Shown one piece after another: positions 54,766-64,000 of a stretch of 64,000 nucleotides of DNA. The stretch comes from Bdellovibrionota bacterium (lineage in GTDB: Bacteria > Bdellovibrionota > Bdellovibrionia > Bdellovibrionales > JAEYZS01), in NCBI GenBank assembly GCA_040386775.1, contig JAZKEU010000011.1, positions 45,374 through 109,373 of the forward strand, read 5' to 3'. Positions within the stretch are counted from its first letter, which is position 1. Every line of letters starts with the position of its first letter. The notes beneath the pieces were generated by a model. The model was not told the DNA's origin. It made no database searches and saw only the letters and a list, made by a program, of their open reading frames with translations. Position numbers and translations under genes: made by a program.

Positions 54766-54792
54766 AGTCCTGTATCGTCTTGATACAGGACT
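54766..54792. terminator. Hairpin between the PilZ gene and a secreted-protein gene
   Basis: AGTCCTGTATC-GTCTT-GATACAGGACT, with perfect 11-bp arms, lies 8 bases after the stop of the minus-strand secreted gene and before the PilZ start. The minus-strand tail has few T residues, so the strength is uncertain. Confidence 0.55.
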
Positions 54793-54800
54793 CTTAGAAA

Positions 54801-55340
54801 TCAATTAGATACAGTTGGCAATAAAATTTGATTGTTTAAAATTCCTTGAAAATCCAACCATTTTTTTGAACTGGAAATTTCACCGGAATTCATATCGGGC
54901 TTTGTGCAATAGCGGGTATAAAAAACGCGATGACTGATATTTGCATAATCATAATCTTTTCCGTTACCAATAAAGAAACTGATGCAAGCGATGGCGTTCT
55001 TACCGTTATCCCATTCAATTTCTAAGTCTTCTAGGAGAAAACTATCTTTATCTAGTTTGTTAATTTCAAATCTATTAGTATCAACCTCTTTACCGCCATA
55101 TTTGACCTTCAAATTATAACACGGCTTAGACTCATGACCCATCGGTCCTTCAGATATTGATTCAAGAATTGTAAGATCTCGGTGACATGTCGCATCCATC
55201 GATACAAAAGACACTTCATGACCTGTGGTAGTCCCTATTTTTAGTACTCTACCATCTAAAGACAACAGCTGGGATCCAGCCATAGCAAATTGAGGGATTA
55301 TAAATAAAACAGTAAGAAGGATTATACTTTTAAATTTCAT
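54801..55340 (-). CDS. Hypothetical exported protein
   Basis: A 179-residue protein with a signal peptide (MKFKSIILLTVLFIIPQFAMA) and a beta-rich mature domain (LLSLDGRVLKIGTTTGHEVSFVSMD) with four cysteines (ATCHRD, KPCYNL, IACISF, RYCTKP), probably two disulfides. The family is not recognised. Its ATG lies 3 bases after the stop of a small Cys-rich secreted gene on the same strand, so they form an operon. Confidence 0.65.
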   Translation of the reverse strand: MKFKSIILLTVLFIIPQFAMAGSQLLSLDGRVLKIGTTTGHEVSFVSMDATCHRDLTILESISEGPMGHESKPCYNLKVKYGGKEVDTNRFEINKLDKDSFLLEDLEIEWDNGKNAIACISFFIGNGKDYDYANISHRVFYTRYCTKPDMNSGEISSSKKWLDFQGILNNQILLPTVSN

Positions 55341-55343
55341 TTT

Positions 55344-55697
55344 CTAGTTCCTTTCTTCACATGAGATAGGTAAATCTGTTTTAGCGTTAGTCATAGAATA
55401 GACAGCAAAAGTCTTAGCAGTTCCATGTATAGTTCTAGATTGAATTGATGAAATTTCGATAGCAGTACCAAAAGCATTTAGAGTAACAGTCGGCTGAAGA
55501 ACTTTTGTTTTATCGGGGTTAAAACAACGAGGTCTAGAAACAACAAGACTTCCTTTTGATTTTTGGCCATTGTAATTACAGCTCAAATTTTTGTTTATCA
55601 AAGAGTTTGCAAGCTCCACATCACCTGCGTAAGTCCCTTGCTGGCAGGCCCATACTGGCGTGGATGCCATAATTATTGCGATTAAAAATGTTTTCAT
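55344..55697 (-). CDS. Small secreted cysteine-rich protein
   Basis: A 117-residue exported protein. The ATG at 55697 has AAGGAGAA upstream, giving signal peptide MKTFLIAIIMASTPVWA and a mature start at Cys18; the longer frame from 55754 has no ribosome site. Four cysteines (ACQQG, LSCNY, PRCFN, ISCEE) suggest two disulfides. It is probably cotranslated with the downstream exported protein. The family is not recognised. Confidence 0.65.
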   Translation of the reverse strand: MKTFLIAIIMASTPVWACQQGTYAGDVELANSLINKNLSCNYNGQKSKGSLVVSRPRCFNPDKTKVLQPTVTLNAFGTAIEISSIQSRTIHGTAKTFAVYSMTNAKTDLPISCEERN

Positions 55698-55916
55698 AGA
55701 TTCTTCTCCTTCTTTAAAGCCTTTGCTTATATTATAGGTTTTTATAATTATCATATTTATTATTAATTTTAATAAATTTTAATTAAGGATCATACATTGA
55801 AATTATTATTTATACTGTAAGATATTGAAATTGCTTAATAATAATTTGATTTATTATTTTTACAATCGATGTTATTATTAATAAATAATGCATTCAAAAA
55901 AAATTTTGAAAGATAG
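55698..55916. other. Very AT-rich divergent promoter region
   Basis: About 220 bases composed mostly of A and T between the secreted Cys-rich gene (minus) and the TetR-like gene (plus). No repeat or operator stands out, though several TATTATT-like -10 candidates exist. Confidence 0.4.
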
Positions 55917-56540
55917 ATGAAAAAAAATACTTCTACCGTAAAAATTCAAAATCCTTCCGTAGAAATTCAAATTCTAGAAGCATATTCTCGCCTCCAATAC
56001 AAAAAAGGAGCAAACGATGTTGTTCTGCAAGACTTAGCAGATGAAGTCGGCGTGGCCTTTGGAACAGTAAGATATCATTTTAATGAAAATGGAAAAGATG
56101 TAGGACAAGAAGCTGTGCTGCACGTACTTAAAACAGCCTATGCTTATATTGATGAACATTTATTTAAGGCTCGCTCGACAAAAAACTTTAATCCCATAAA
56201 ATCTTACATCCAAATCATGTTCAATTGGGTTCGAGAATTTCCTGCCGAAAGCAGTTTGATAATACACTACTATTATCTTTGCTCTACCCAGTTAGAGCAA
56301 ATCATTCCAAATCAAATTTTTTTGGAAAGAGCACGCCTGAGAATCGAAGCACTTATCCACGAATCCGTTGGTCGAAAAATATATACTTCTCCAAATGATG
56401 TTTCATCTCTTGCCTTACAAATTCACATGACACTATTGGGCGCCTGTATGGTAGTAGGCACCCAAAGAAATGATAAAGAATTCGACCTTCAAGTTAAGCT
56501 TTGCCAAGACATCATAGATCAAATTTTAATGAAGGTTTAA
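55917..56540 (+). CDS. TetR-family transcriptional regulator
   Basis: A 207-residue regulator with an N-terminal helix-turn-helix (LQDLADEVGVAFGTVRYHFN, about residues 40-60) typical of TetR and a helical ligand domain (about 65-205). It lies divergent from the secreted-protein pair across a 220-base AT-rich region, which it may regulate, and converges on the GNAT-like secreted gene with a 4-base overlap. The target is not known. Confidence 0.8.
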   Translation: MKKNTSTVKIQNPSVEIQILEAYSRLQYKKGANDVVLQDLADEVGVAFGTVRYHFNENGKDVGQEAVLHVLKTAYAYIDEHLFKARSTKNFNPIKSYIQIMFNWVREFPAESSLIIHYYYLCSTQLEQIIPNQIFLERARLRIEALIHESVGRKIYTSPNDVSSLALQIHMTLLGACMVVGTQRNDKEFDLQVKLCQDIIDQILMKV

Positions 56541-58048
56541 TCGGAATTGGCCAAACCCAGCCTACGCTCCAATGATTTTTTAAACTGCACACCATTCAAG
56601 ATTAAGATGTATTCAGTATTATTAGTTTCCGGTACATATATAGATTCTTGAAGACTAAATCCGTATCGCTTTTGGTAAAGCTTTAAATGTGCCTGACTAG
56701 TTGCGTGCACAATAAAAGTAGCATCTGGATACCGAGTTAAATAATAATCATAGAGAAAGAGCTCAATCGCCTTTAATGAACGATCTCGAACCTGTGAAGA
56801 ACCTTCTAAAGATAACTTTCCAAGCTCGAATACGGGAGCATAAGGATCTACTTTTCTCATTTGCTTAATAGTATCGATAAACTTTACAAAAATTCCTCTC
56901 GAATTAAAAATGGCTTCAAAAGGTAAAGTGGGCGAGATCTCTGTATACCAAGGCATAAAGAAAAAATCATCGACTCTTTTAGGAGTTCCATCGAAAACTC
57001 GTATGGTACCTACAACTTCATTCAATCTCGATTGCGAGTAATCCGCAAAAACCAATCCATATGACTGTCTCCACTCTGACAACCCTTCTTCAACTTTCTT
57101 TCCTTGGTTTATAGTTTCTCTTTTTATTTTGCCTTCATAATTTTTGTAAACATTTGCAAAGAAGCGCTGATCTGCCCCCGGCAACCCCATTGTTTTGTTA
57201 ACAGCAAAATACGGGAGATCATTAAAAGGATTAATCTGAAAGGTTGTGGCCTTACCTAATGCTCGCAATCTCCAATAAGTTTTTTCGAAGCTAGAAATAT
57301 TTTCTGGTCTATCGACCACCCAAGCTATGTGTAAATCAGGCTTTGAAACACCATCCCCCATCAATAAATTTCTGAATATATTACTTCTCTCCTCTGTGGT
57401 TAGAGCTTCTTTGCTGCTGATCCTTAAGCGCTCACTTTGAAGATCAAATGCTTTATCAAACTCAACAAATCTATTTTTCTGTTTAAATATAAACAGAATA
57501 CTTTCGTGCTCTCTGTGAATACTTTCAATGGTCCGAGTTAGGTCAAAATCGGTATGATAATCATTATTTGAGTTTAAAATGTAGGGAGATTTTTTAACTT
57601 CTAAAAGAATCGATTTTTTTGATTTTCCAAGCAAAATACTAGCCAAAATATATTTAGTAAAATCAAATTCATTTTTTATAGATTGATAATTTTGAAACTC
57701 AGGATTTTTATAAGGAAATTGGTTATTACTTATTTTAATATTATATTGTCTTTCCAAGTACCGCAGAAAAATAAAGGCATCATCATTTCTCCAATTGGTT
57801 GCAACTTTAGCTTCTTGCAAAGCCCATATCAAACTCACAATATCTGTATTTTGTTTAATTAATTTTACAGCATAATATTCAAGCTGTTCAAAAGACTCTA
57901 TATGTTCGGGCTTCAGAACATTTTCTTGATTCAACCCAAACAAAGCACGACAACTCGGTGTCGAAGCCCACAAAGGACAAAAAAAGGCAGTCAGTGTTAA
58001 TAAAATCAACACTTTGACATGAATATATCTAATGACTAGCCCACACAT
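56537..58048 (-). CDS. Exported protein with a GNAT-like C-terminal domain
   Basis: A 503-residue protein with a signal peptide (about 1-28, ending WASTPSC). The N-terminal 250 residues are helical and unrecognised. The C-terminal region (about 330-495) resembles GNAT or FeeM-type acyltransferases: FELGKLSLEGSSQVRDRSL and FIVHATSQAHLKLYQKRYGF carry the acetyl-CoA-binding and acceptor pattern. Exported GNATs are uncommon, so either the signal is a membrane anchor or the fold is coincidental. It converges on the TetR gene with a 4-base overlap. Confidence 0.5.
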   Translation of the reverse strand: MCGLVIRYIHVKVLILLTLTAFFCPLWASTPSCRALFGLNQENVLKPEHIESFEQLEYYAVKLIKQNTDIVSLIWALQEAKVATNWRNDDAFIFLRYLERQYNIKISNNQFPYKNPEFQNYQSIKNEFDFTKYILASILLGKSKKSILLEVKKSPYILNSNNDYHTDFDLTRTIESIHREHESILFIFKQKNRFVEFDKAFDLQSERLRISSKEALTTEERSNIFRNLLMGDGVSKPDLHIAWVVDRPENISSFEKTYWRLRALGKATTFQINPFNDLPYFAVNKTMGLPGADQRFFANVYKNYEGKIKRETINQGKKVEEGLSEWRQSYGLVFADYSQSRLNEVVGTIRVFDGTPKRVDDFFFMPWYTEISPTLPFEAIFNSRGIFVKFIDTIKQMRKVDPYAPVFELGKLSLEGSSQVRDRSLKAIELFLYDYYLTRYPDATFIVHATSQAHLKLYQKRYGFSLQESIYVPETNNTEYILILNGVQFKKSLERRLGLANSD

Positions 58049-58092
58049 AACTTACAAATCCTTACAGACTTATAAATATGCAAACCTCATAC

Positions 58093-59091
58093 TCAAATAG
58101 CGAGGCTCATAAGCGTATCAACGAGGAAGTTTTGAGAGGCGACAGATGAACTCTTAAGATTACGATCAGTCTCCAAAAGCTTTTGGTAGGCCTTTGTAAG
58201 CTTATTGTACGGCCAGTCTTTTGAGTTTTGGACGTATTGATTTACGAAGTACGGAGGAACTCCAACATAGGAACTTAGTGCTGGGCCGTTCATTCTTTTT
58301 TGAAGTGCTTCTTGAGTGAGAAGTAAAATTCTCATATGTCTTGTGATCATGGCAAGAATTCCGACTTCGCTCTCCCCTTGATCTAACAAATATTTTTGAA
58401 TTTTAAGAGCTTTTTCAGTTTGTTTTGCGGCGATAGCATTTGTTAGCTCAAAAACTGAATCCATTCTGTATTTTGATACTACAGCTTCGATATCAGAGAT
58501 TTCGATTTCTTTTTTCTCACCGATAAAAAGTGAAAGTTTATTAATTTCGTTATTGAGATCGATCAAGCGATTTCCAACTAAATTCTGAAGTGCGAGCGCC
58601 ACCGTAGGTGCGATATTTTTTCCATAGGCTCTTGTAATACGGTCAATCCAGCTTGGAATGTAACGATCAGAAACTTCTGGGAATTCGATTACAGTCATTT
58701 TTTTAAAAAGGTCCTTAAAGATTTTCTTTCTTTGATCAACACTTTCAAATACCGCTACAAAAATGGTAGTGTCGATAGGAATAGAAACATACTCTGCGAT
58801 TTTTTCTAATTCAGCGGACTTTAAAAGATGTGCGTCCTTTAAGATCACCAATCTTTTTTGTCCCATCATCGGAAGTGTTTCTAGAGCAGCGCCAAGATCT
58901 TCGACGTCAAGCTCTCCACCGTAAAAATTATCTAAGTTAAAATCTGCTAGTGAATCTTCAAATACTTTTGCTTTGATTCTTTTCAGAGCGTCTTCTGCTA
59001 GAAAGACTTCTTCTCCGTAAAATAAATAGAATGGATGAGTATCACCCTTCTCTACGTGCTTTACAAATTGATCAAAGTTCCATGAAGCCAT
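58093..59091 (-). CDS. holA: DNA polymerase III delta subunit HolA
   Basis: A 332-residue delta subunit. Motifs include PFYLFYGEEVFLAEDAL (the N-terminal ATP-binding-like fold), LPMMGQKRLVILKDAHLLK and, in the C-terminal domain, NAIAAKQTEKALKIQKYLLDQGE. Delta opens the beta clamp in the clamp loader. It starts 2 bases after the lptE stop, a common linkage. Length is normal. Confidence 0.92.
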   Translation of the reverse strand: MASWNFDQFVKHVEKGDTHPFYLFYGEEVFLAEDALKRIKAKVFEDSLADFNLDNFYGGELDVEDLGAALETLPMMGQKRLVILKDAHLLKSAELEKIAEYVSIPIDTTIFVAVFESVDQRKKIFKDLFKKMTVIEFPEVSDRYIPSWIDRITRAYGKNIAPTVALALQNLVGNRLIDLNNEINKLSLFIGEKKEIEISDIEAVVSKYRMDSVFELTNAIAAKQTEKALKIQKYLLDQGESEVGILAMITRHMRILLLTQEALQKRMNGPALSSYVGVPPYFVNQYVQNSKDWPYNKLTKAYQKLLETDRNLKSSSVASQNFLVDTLMSLAI

Positions 59092-59093
59092 CT

Positions 59094-59675
59094 TTAAAAG
59101 TTCTCCGTCATACGCTCATAAGCCTCGGCCATCATATCATTTGCAACTTGCTGAATGTTTTGAATCTTAGCACTTTGATTGTAAAGAGGATTGGCCGTGT
59201 TCAGCACTTCTTTGGTGATCACAGGTGCAGGGTAACGTTTTTCACCTTGCACGCCACCTTCCCAGAGAACCGCCATATCAGAGCTGCGAACAAGTTTAAT
59301 TGTTGCTTCCACTAAAATACGATATTCTTTGGATAACACTGTTCCTACAGGAAGAGTTCCGAAACCATCTGTTTTGTTTGATATCTCTGTACCCAAAACA
59401 TAATCAATCTTTGTGATCTCACCCATCAAGATGGCTTGCGATTCTTCTTTGGAAGTCACATGAGCTAAGCTTGATTTTTCCACTTCCATAATCATAGATT
59501 GAGTGAAAAAATTTTCAATAGTCACCTCTTGAGTTTTATTGGTGAAAACTGGCACAGCAATCAAATGATAGCCACCAGGAATACGTCTTTCTGGTGAACC
59601 AAAACGGTAGGCACACGAGCTAACAAGGCTTCCACAAAGCACCAAGAATATTAGAACGACTAAAGTTTTTTTCAT
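59094..59675 (-). CDS. lptE: LPS-assembly lipoprotein LptE
   Basis: A 193-residue lipoprotein. The ATG at 59675 gives signal peptide MKKTLVVLIFLVLCGSLVSSC with the lipobox Cys at residue 21; an upstream in-frame ATG adds 11 residues. The mature part has AYRFGSPERRIPGGYHLIAVPVFTNKTQE, matching LptE. It plugs LptD at the outer membrane to insert LPS. lptD is not in this window. It lies directly upstream of holA. Confidence 0.88.
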   Translation of the reverse strand: MKKTLVVLIFLVLCGSLVSSCAYRFGSPERRIPGGYHLIAVPVFTNKTQEVTIENFFTQSMIMEVEKSSLAHVTSKEESQAILMGEITKIDYVLGTEISNKTDGFGTLPVGTVLSKEYRILVEATIKLVRSSDMAVLWEGGVQGEKRYPAPVITKEVLNTANPLYNQSAKIQNIQQVANDMMAEAYERMTENF

Positions 59676-59775
59676 TCTGGAATAATTTCCTTTATAAAAA
59701 TAAAACATTAAAGACTTGCTTACTCAAGGAAAAGTTATAAAAATCAAGACCGGCTTCAGGCCAACAAAGGTGAAG

Positions 59776-60993
59776 ATGTTTTCATTCCTAAAAAGAAGTC
59801 AGGCGCGTACACAAAATGAGCAACAACTGCCACTGGTTATGACACCAGGTCCTGTACTCGTTCCTAAAGCTATCATGGAAGCCATTGCCCTCCCCATCAT
59901 TCACCACAGAACTGAAGCCTTTGAGAAAGATCTTGGCTGGGTACTCGAAAACTTACCAAAAATTTTTAAAACCAAAGAACGCGCATATATTCACAACTCC
60001 ACAGGCTCTGGAGCGATGGAATCCGCATTGGTGAACACAGTTTCTCCAGGTGAAACTGTGTTGAGCATTGTCTGTGGAAAATTTGGCGAACGTTTCGGGG
60101 AAATTGCAAAAAGCTACGGCATGAACGTTATCACTCACAACGTAGAGTGGGGAAAATCTTTTAAAACTTCAGACATCGAAAAATTATTGCAGCAGCATCC
60201 AGAAATTAAAGCCATCACTTGCCAAGCTTGCGAAACCAGCACAGCAGTTCTGAATCCCATTCAGGAATTGGGTAAAGTTGTCGCCAAGACCAATGCAATT
60301 TTGATTGTGGACGCAATTACCGCTCTTGGCGCTACAAATCTTGATATGGATGCTTGGAATCTAGACGTGGTTGTTGGCGGATCACAAAAAGCATTTATGC
60401 TTCCTACTGGAATTGCTTTTATAGCCTTCTCTAAAAAAGCATGGGCTCGGGTGGAAACTTCAAAGTCACCAAGATATTATTGGGACATCCGCTTAGAGAA
60501 AAAAGCCAACGAGAAAAATCAAACATATTTTAGCTCTCCGGTAACTCACATCAGAGCCCTAAAGACTGCTCTCGAAATTATTTTCAAAGTCGGAGCCAAT
60601 CAATTTATTGAAAGACATTTGATGATTGCAGAGGCACTCAGACAAGCCGGAACAGCGATGGGCTTACAAGTGTATGCAGAAAACCCAAGCTCTACAGTGA
60701 CGGCATTCAAACTTCCTGACAATATCAACGGTGAAAAAGTTCAAAAGATCATGGAAGACAAACACAGAATTACAATCGCTGGTGGCCAAGATCATTTGAA
60801 AGGAAAAATCATTCGCATTGGCCATATGGGAGCCATTGAAAAAGAGCATATGGTGCTCACTTTAGAAAAATTAGCTCTCACTCTCAAAGAGCTGGGCATG
60901 AACATCGATTCAGGGAAAGCTACAGCCATCCTCAATGAAAAGTTAAAACATCTTAAACCCCTCCCACATATCCAAACACACTCGGAGGTATAA
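59776..60993 (+). CDS. Class V aminotransferase (serine-pyruvate/alanine-glyoxylate type), probable phosphoserine aminotransferase
   Basis: A 405-residue PLP enzyme. The ATG at 59776 has AGGTGA 6 bases before it; an earlier TTG at 59716 is less likely. MTPGPVLVPKAIMEAIALPIIHHRTEAFEK, STGSGAMESALVN and the PLP lysine in GGSQKAFMLPTG identify the SPT/AGT-like class V group. The next gene, 2 bases on, is a SerA-type dehydrogenase, so the pair probably makes phosphoserine in the absence of a canonical SerC. Substrate is inferred from context. Confidence 0.85.
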   Translation: MFSFLKRSQARTQNEQQLPLVMTPGPVLVPKAIMEAIALPIIHHRTEAFEKDLGWVLENLPKIFKTKERAYIHNSTGSGAMESALVNTVSPGETVLSIVCGKFGERFGEIAKSYGMNVITHNVEWGKSFKTSDIEKLLQQHPEIKAITCQACETSTAVLNPIQELGKVVAKTNAILIVDAITALGATNLDMDAWNLDVVVGGSQKAFMLPTGIAFIAFSKKAWARVETSKSPRYYWDIRLEKKANEKNQTYFSSPVTHIRALKTALEIIFKVGANQFIERHLMIAEALRQAGTAMGLQVYAENPSSTVTAFKLPDNINGEKVQKIMEDKHRITIAGGQDHLKGKIIRIGHMGAIEKEHMVLTLEKLALTLKELGMNIDSGKATAILNEKLKHLKPLPHIQTHSEV

Positions 60994-60995
60994 AG

Positions 60996-61973
60996 ATGAA
61001 ACCAAAACTTCTCGTCACAGATAGATTCTCCATCGAAGCTGAAGCACATTTAAAAGCTCACTTTGAAGTTTCAAGATCTGAGATTCATAATCCCACAAAA
61101 GAAGAATTGGAAGGCGTAAAAGCTCTTATCATCAGATCGCGTACAAAAATCACAAAAGAATTCTTAGAGACAGCTCCAGATTTACAACTGATAGTTACTA
61201 GCACCAGTGGGTATGACCACATTGATTTCGAAGAAACCATAAAAAGAAATATCAAAGTTTCCTATACACCAGAAGCCAACGCACAAAGCACTGCCGAGCT
61301 CACAATCTTACTTATGCTCTCGTGCGCAAGAGAAATAAATCTCACAAATCAAATGATGAGAAACGCAAATTGGAAACGCAATGAGATAAAAGCTTTCGAG
61401 CTCTCAGGGAAAACTTTAGGCATCGTGGGACTCGGAAGAGTAGGTTCAAGAGTTTCAAAAATCGCAAATGCTATGAACATGAAAGTTTACGCCTATGATC
61501 CTTACAAAGAAGACGAAGAGTTTCAAAAATTAAATGTACTAAGACTCGGCTACACTGAGATCTTAAGAATGTGCAATGTTGTGACTTATCATGTGCCGTC
61601 CACAAAAGAGACTTACCAAATGCTCAATCGAAGACTCTTTGAAGATTCTCTTCCCGGGATGATTGTGATCAATGCCTCTCGTGGTGATGTGATCAACGAA
61701 CAAGATATTCTCTATGGACTAGAAACAGGAATGATCGAGCGCGCTGGCCTTGATGTCTTCGTCAAAGAACCACTGCCTAAGGATTCACCACTCATTACGC
61801 ATCCCAAAGTTGTAACGACACCTCACATCGGGGCAACGACGGACGAAGCCTTTTTGGCATCTAGCATAATGGCTGCCGACAGATGCATCGAGTATTTTAC
61901 ATCTAAAAAACTATCTGATGAGCTTCCAGCACAAGCTCCATGGTGGAAGTATCAATTCCGTAGAAATTCTTAA
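60996..61973 (+). CDS. serA: D-3-phosphoglycerate dehydrogenase-type 2-hydroxyacid dehydrogenase (SerA)
   Basis: A 325-residue D-2-hydroxyacid dehydrogenase: GLGRVGSRVSKIANAM (NAD motif), VINASRGDVINE (catalytic Arg), and PHIGATTDEA with the catalytic His. The C-terminal ACT domain of longer SerA proteins is missing, as in the short type. It lies 2 bases after the class V aminotransferase. Together they fit phosphoserine synthesis; another substrate cannot be excluded. purA follows 80 bases later. Confidence 0.82.
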   Translation: MKPKLLVTDRFSIEAEAHLKAHFEVSRSEIHNPTKEELEGVKALIIRSRTKITKEFLETAPDLQLIVTSTSGYDHIDFEETIKRNIKVSYTPEANAQSTAELTILLMLSCAREINLTNQMMRNANWKRNEIKAFELSGKTLGIVGLGRVGSRVSKIANAMNMKVYAYDPYKEDEEFQKLNVLRLGYTEILRMCNVVTYHVPSTKETYQMLNRRLFEDSLPGMIVINASRGDVINEQDILYGLETGMIERAGLDVFVKEPLPKDSPLITHPKVVTTPHIGATTDEAFLASSIMAADRCIEYFTSKKLSDELPAQAPWWKYQFRRNS

Positions 61974-62035
61974 AACTCAGGTTGAATCATTTCATCTTGT
62001 TCGATAGTTTTTATTAGCACCGCTTAAAATTCTAA

Positions 62036-63349
<1,314 letters not shown>

Positions 63350-63363
63350 TTTATAAATTAGTC

Positions 63364-63379
63364 GTCAATAATTATTGAC
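63364..63379. repeat. 16-bp palindrome after purA
   Basis: GTCAATAATTATTGAC is perfectly self-complementary, 14 bases after the purA stop, overlapping the tRNA promoter candidate. It lacks a T-run and is not a clear terminator. Confidence 0.35.
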
Positions 63380-63403
63380 TCGAGTTTGGTAATTACATAA
63401 TTT
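63375..63403 (+). promoter_or_regulatory. Candidate promoter of the tRNA genes
   Basis: TTGACT (63375-63380), then TAATTT (63398-63403) 17 bases later; an alternative CATAAT lies 15 bases on. It is about 35 bases before tRNA-Lys, a sensible distance, but the -10 is weak. Confidence 0.4.
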
Positions 63404-63437
63404 GTTTTTTCTCTGAATTTAAACGTTTGGACAAAAT

Positions 63438-63513
63438 GGGCCAATAGCTCAGCTGGTAGAGCATATCCCTTTTAAGGATAGGGTCGCAGGTTCGAATCCT
63501 GCTTGGCTCACCA
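63438..63513 (+). tRNA. tRNA-Lys (UUU)
   Basis: A complete 76-base cloverleaf with encoded CCA: acceptor GGGCCAA/TTGGCTC, D stem GCTC/GAGC, anticodon stem TATCC/GGATA with loop CTTTTAA (anticodon TTT), T arm GCAGG-TTCGAAT-CCTGC. It begins just after purA and is followed 26 bases later by tRNA-Glu. Confidence 0.98.
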
Positions 63514-63539
63514 TTTTTTCTCAAACGAATTCTCCAGAT

Positions 63540-63615
63540 GTTCCCATCGTCTAGTGGCCTAGGACACCTCCCTTTCACGGAGGATACAGGGGTTCAAATC
63601 CCCTTGGGAACGCCA
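63540..63615 (+). tRNA. tRNA-Glu (UUC)
   Basis: A complete 76-base tRNA with CCA: acceptor GTTCCCA/TGGGAAC, anticodon loop CTTTCAC (anticodon TTC), T arm AGGGG-TTCAAAT-CCCCT. It follows tRNA-Lys and probably shares its transcript. No duplicated 3' end (att site) is seen in the remaining sequence. Confidence 0.97.
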
Positions 63616-63805
63616 ATCATCACGGCCCTCATTTAATTTGATTTGAGCTAAAACACGAAATGGCTTTCGCAAGTCATATCACTGATCAAGACGCAGGGTT
63701 TTTCACCAGCCTGTTAATAATATTTGTTTTGTATTTTAATTAAAATTATTTAAAATAAAGCTTCCCCATTAAAAACCATAATAAGTGAATGGTAATAGGA
63801 TATAT

Positions 63806-64000
63806 ATGACAAGGTTGTTTTTTCTTTTTTTATGTTTTAACTTTTCCACTTGGGCTTTAGCTCAAGAAGAATCTAAATCCACACAAGAGGCCGGTACATC
63901 CAGCCCTCCAATTGAAGATCTCAGCGCTCTTTCCTTAGAAGATCTTATGAAGATTGAGGTGGCTCTTCCCTCAAAAAAGAAACAATCTCAGCAATCAGCC
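63806..64000 (+). CDS. TonB-dependent receptor, N-terminal fragment
   Basis: The first 65 codons of a gene running off the window. A signal peptide (MTRLFFLFLCFNFSTWALAQ) is followed by a Ser/Pro-rich spacer and DLSALSLEDLMKIEVALPSKKKQ, the typical stretch before the plug domain of TonB-dependent receptors (SLEDLMxIEV). TAGGA lies 5 bases before the ATG. The substrate cannot be told from this part. Confidence 0.7.
   Translation, partial: MTRLFFLFLCFNFSTWALAQEESKSTQEAGTSSPPIEDLSALSLEDLMKIEVALPSKKKQSQQSA

Noticed and set aside
63364..63379. Palindrome after purA as a terminator
   Set aside because: No T-run and a pure AT core with no loop; it overlaps the tRNA promoter candidate instead.
63438..63615. 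tRNA-Lys/Glu pair as an attachment site for an integrated element
   Set aside because: No second copy of either tRNA 3' end and no integrase were seen in the window.

Overview
The window is one contiguous stretch of an AT-rich Gram-negative chromosome. The lipid A, Lol, Bam and type IV pilus genes show a diderm. A pilA-linked TPR protein resembling a deltaproteobacterial family, the dense set of short secreted proteins, the HNH protein of a type often multicopy in Bdellovibrio, and the dnaJ-dnaK arrangement together suggest a Bdellovibrionota (Bdellovibrio-like) organism. This assignment is inferred from gene content; no 16S gene is present.

Layout. 0-8.8 kb: a small charged protein, then rmuC, a thioredoxin/TPR protein and an LPS-type glycosyltransferase on the minus strand, a small plus-strand outer-membrane operon, and dnaJ-dnaK with two heat-shock-like promoters. 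8.8-16 kb: an accessory region with an XRE regulator beside a higA remnant, an HNH endonuclease, a DUF805-like protein, two related tiny membrane proteins and a 1267-residue secreted RHS/YD-repeat protein. 16-25 kb: a type IV pilus locus transcribed pilB-pilT-pilC-pilS-pilR, then an inserted AAA/DUF4143 ATPase, then pilA and its TPR neighbour. 25-30.6 kb: an AroE-fold protein that appears to lack catalytic residues, ribF, and a CHASE2 histidine kinase with a sigma-54 response regulator.

30.6-43.2 kb: a long minus-strand envelope cluster: prfB (with an intact programmed +1 frameshift), lolC, lolD, bamA, skp/ompH, fabZ, lpxA, lpxB, lpxK, an LpxL-type acyltransferase, a DUF3108 lipoprotein and a heptosyltransferase. 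lpxD is absent from its usual place between skp and fabZ. 43-48 kb: ybeY and pgpH, usually neighbours, are separated by a higBA toxin-antitoxin module with a 25-bp palindromic operator. 48-58 kb: mazG, several secreted or lipoprotein genes (one with a C-H-D deamidase-like triad, one cytoplasmic protein resembling heme-oxygenase-like iron enzymes), murJ/rpsT, a PilZ protein, a TetR-like regulator and a secreted protein with a GNAT-like tail. 58-64 kb: lptE-holA, a class V aminotransferase plus a SerA-type dehydrogenase (probably serine synthesis), purA, tRNA-Lys and tRNA-Glu, and the start of a TonB-dependent receptor.

The common theme is the cell surface: LPS synthesis and export, outer-membrane assembly, pili, and secreted proteins. 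The least explained parts are the RHS locus with its small membrane proteins, the secreted C-H-D protein, and the small secreted-protein clusters at 48.9-52.3 and 54.8-58.0 kb.
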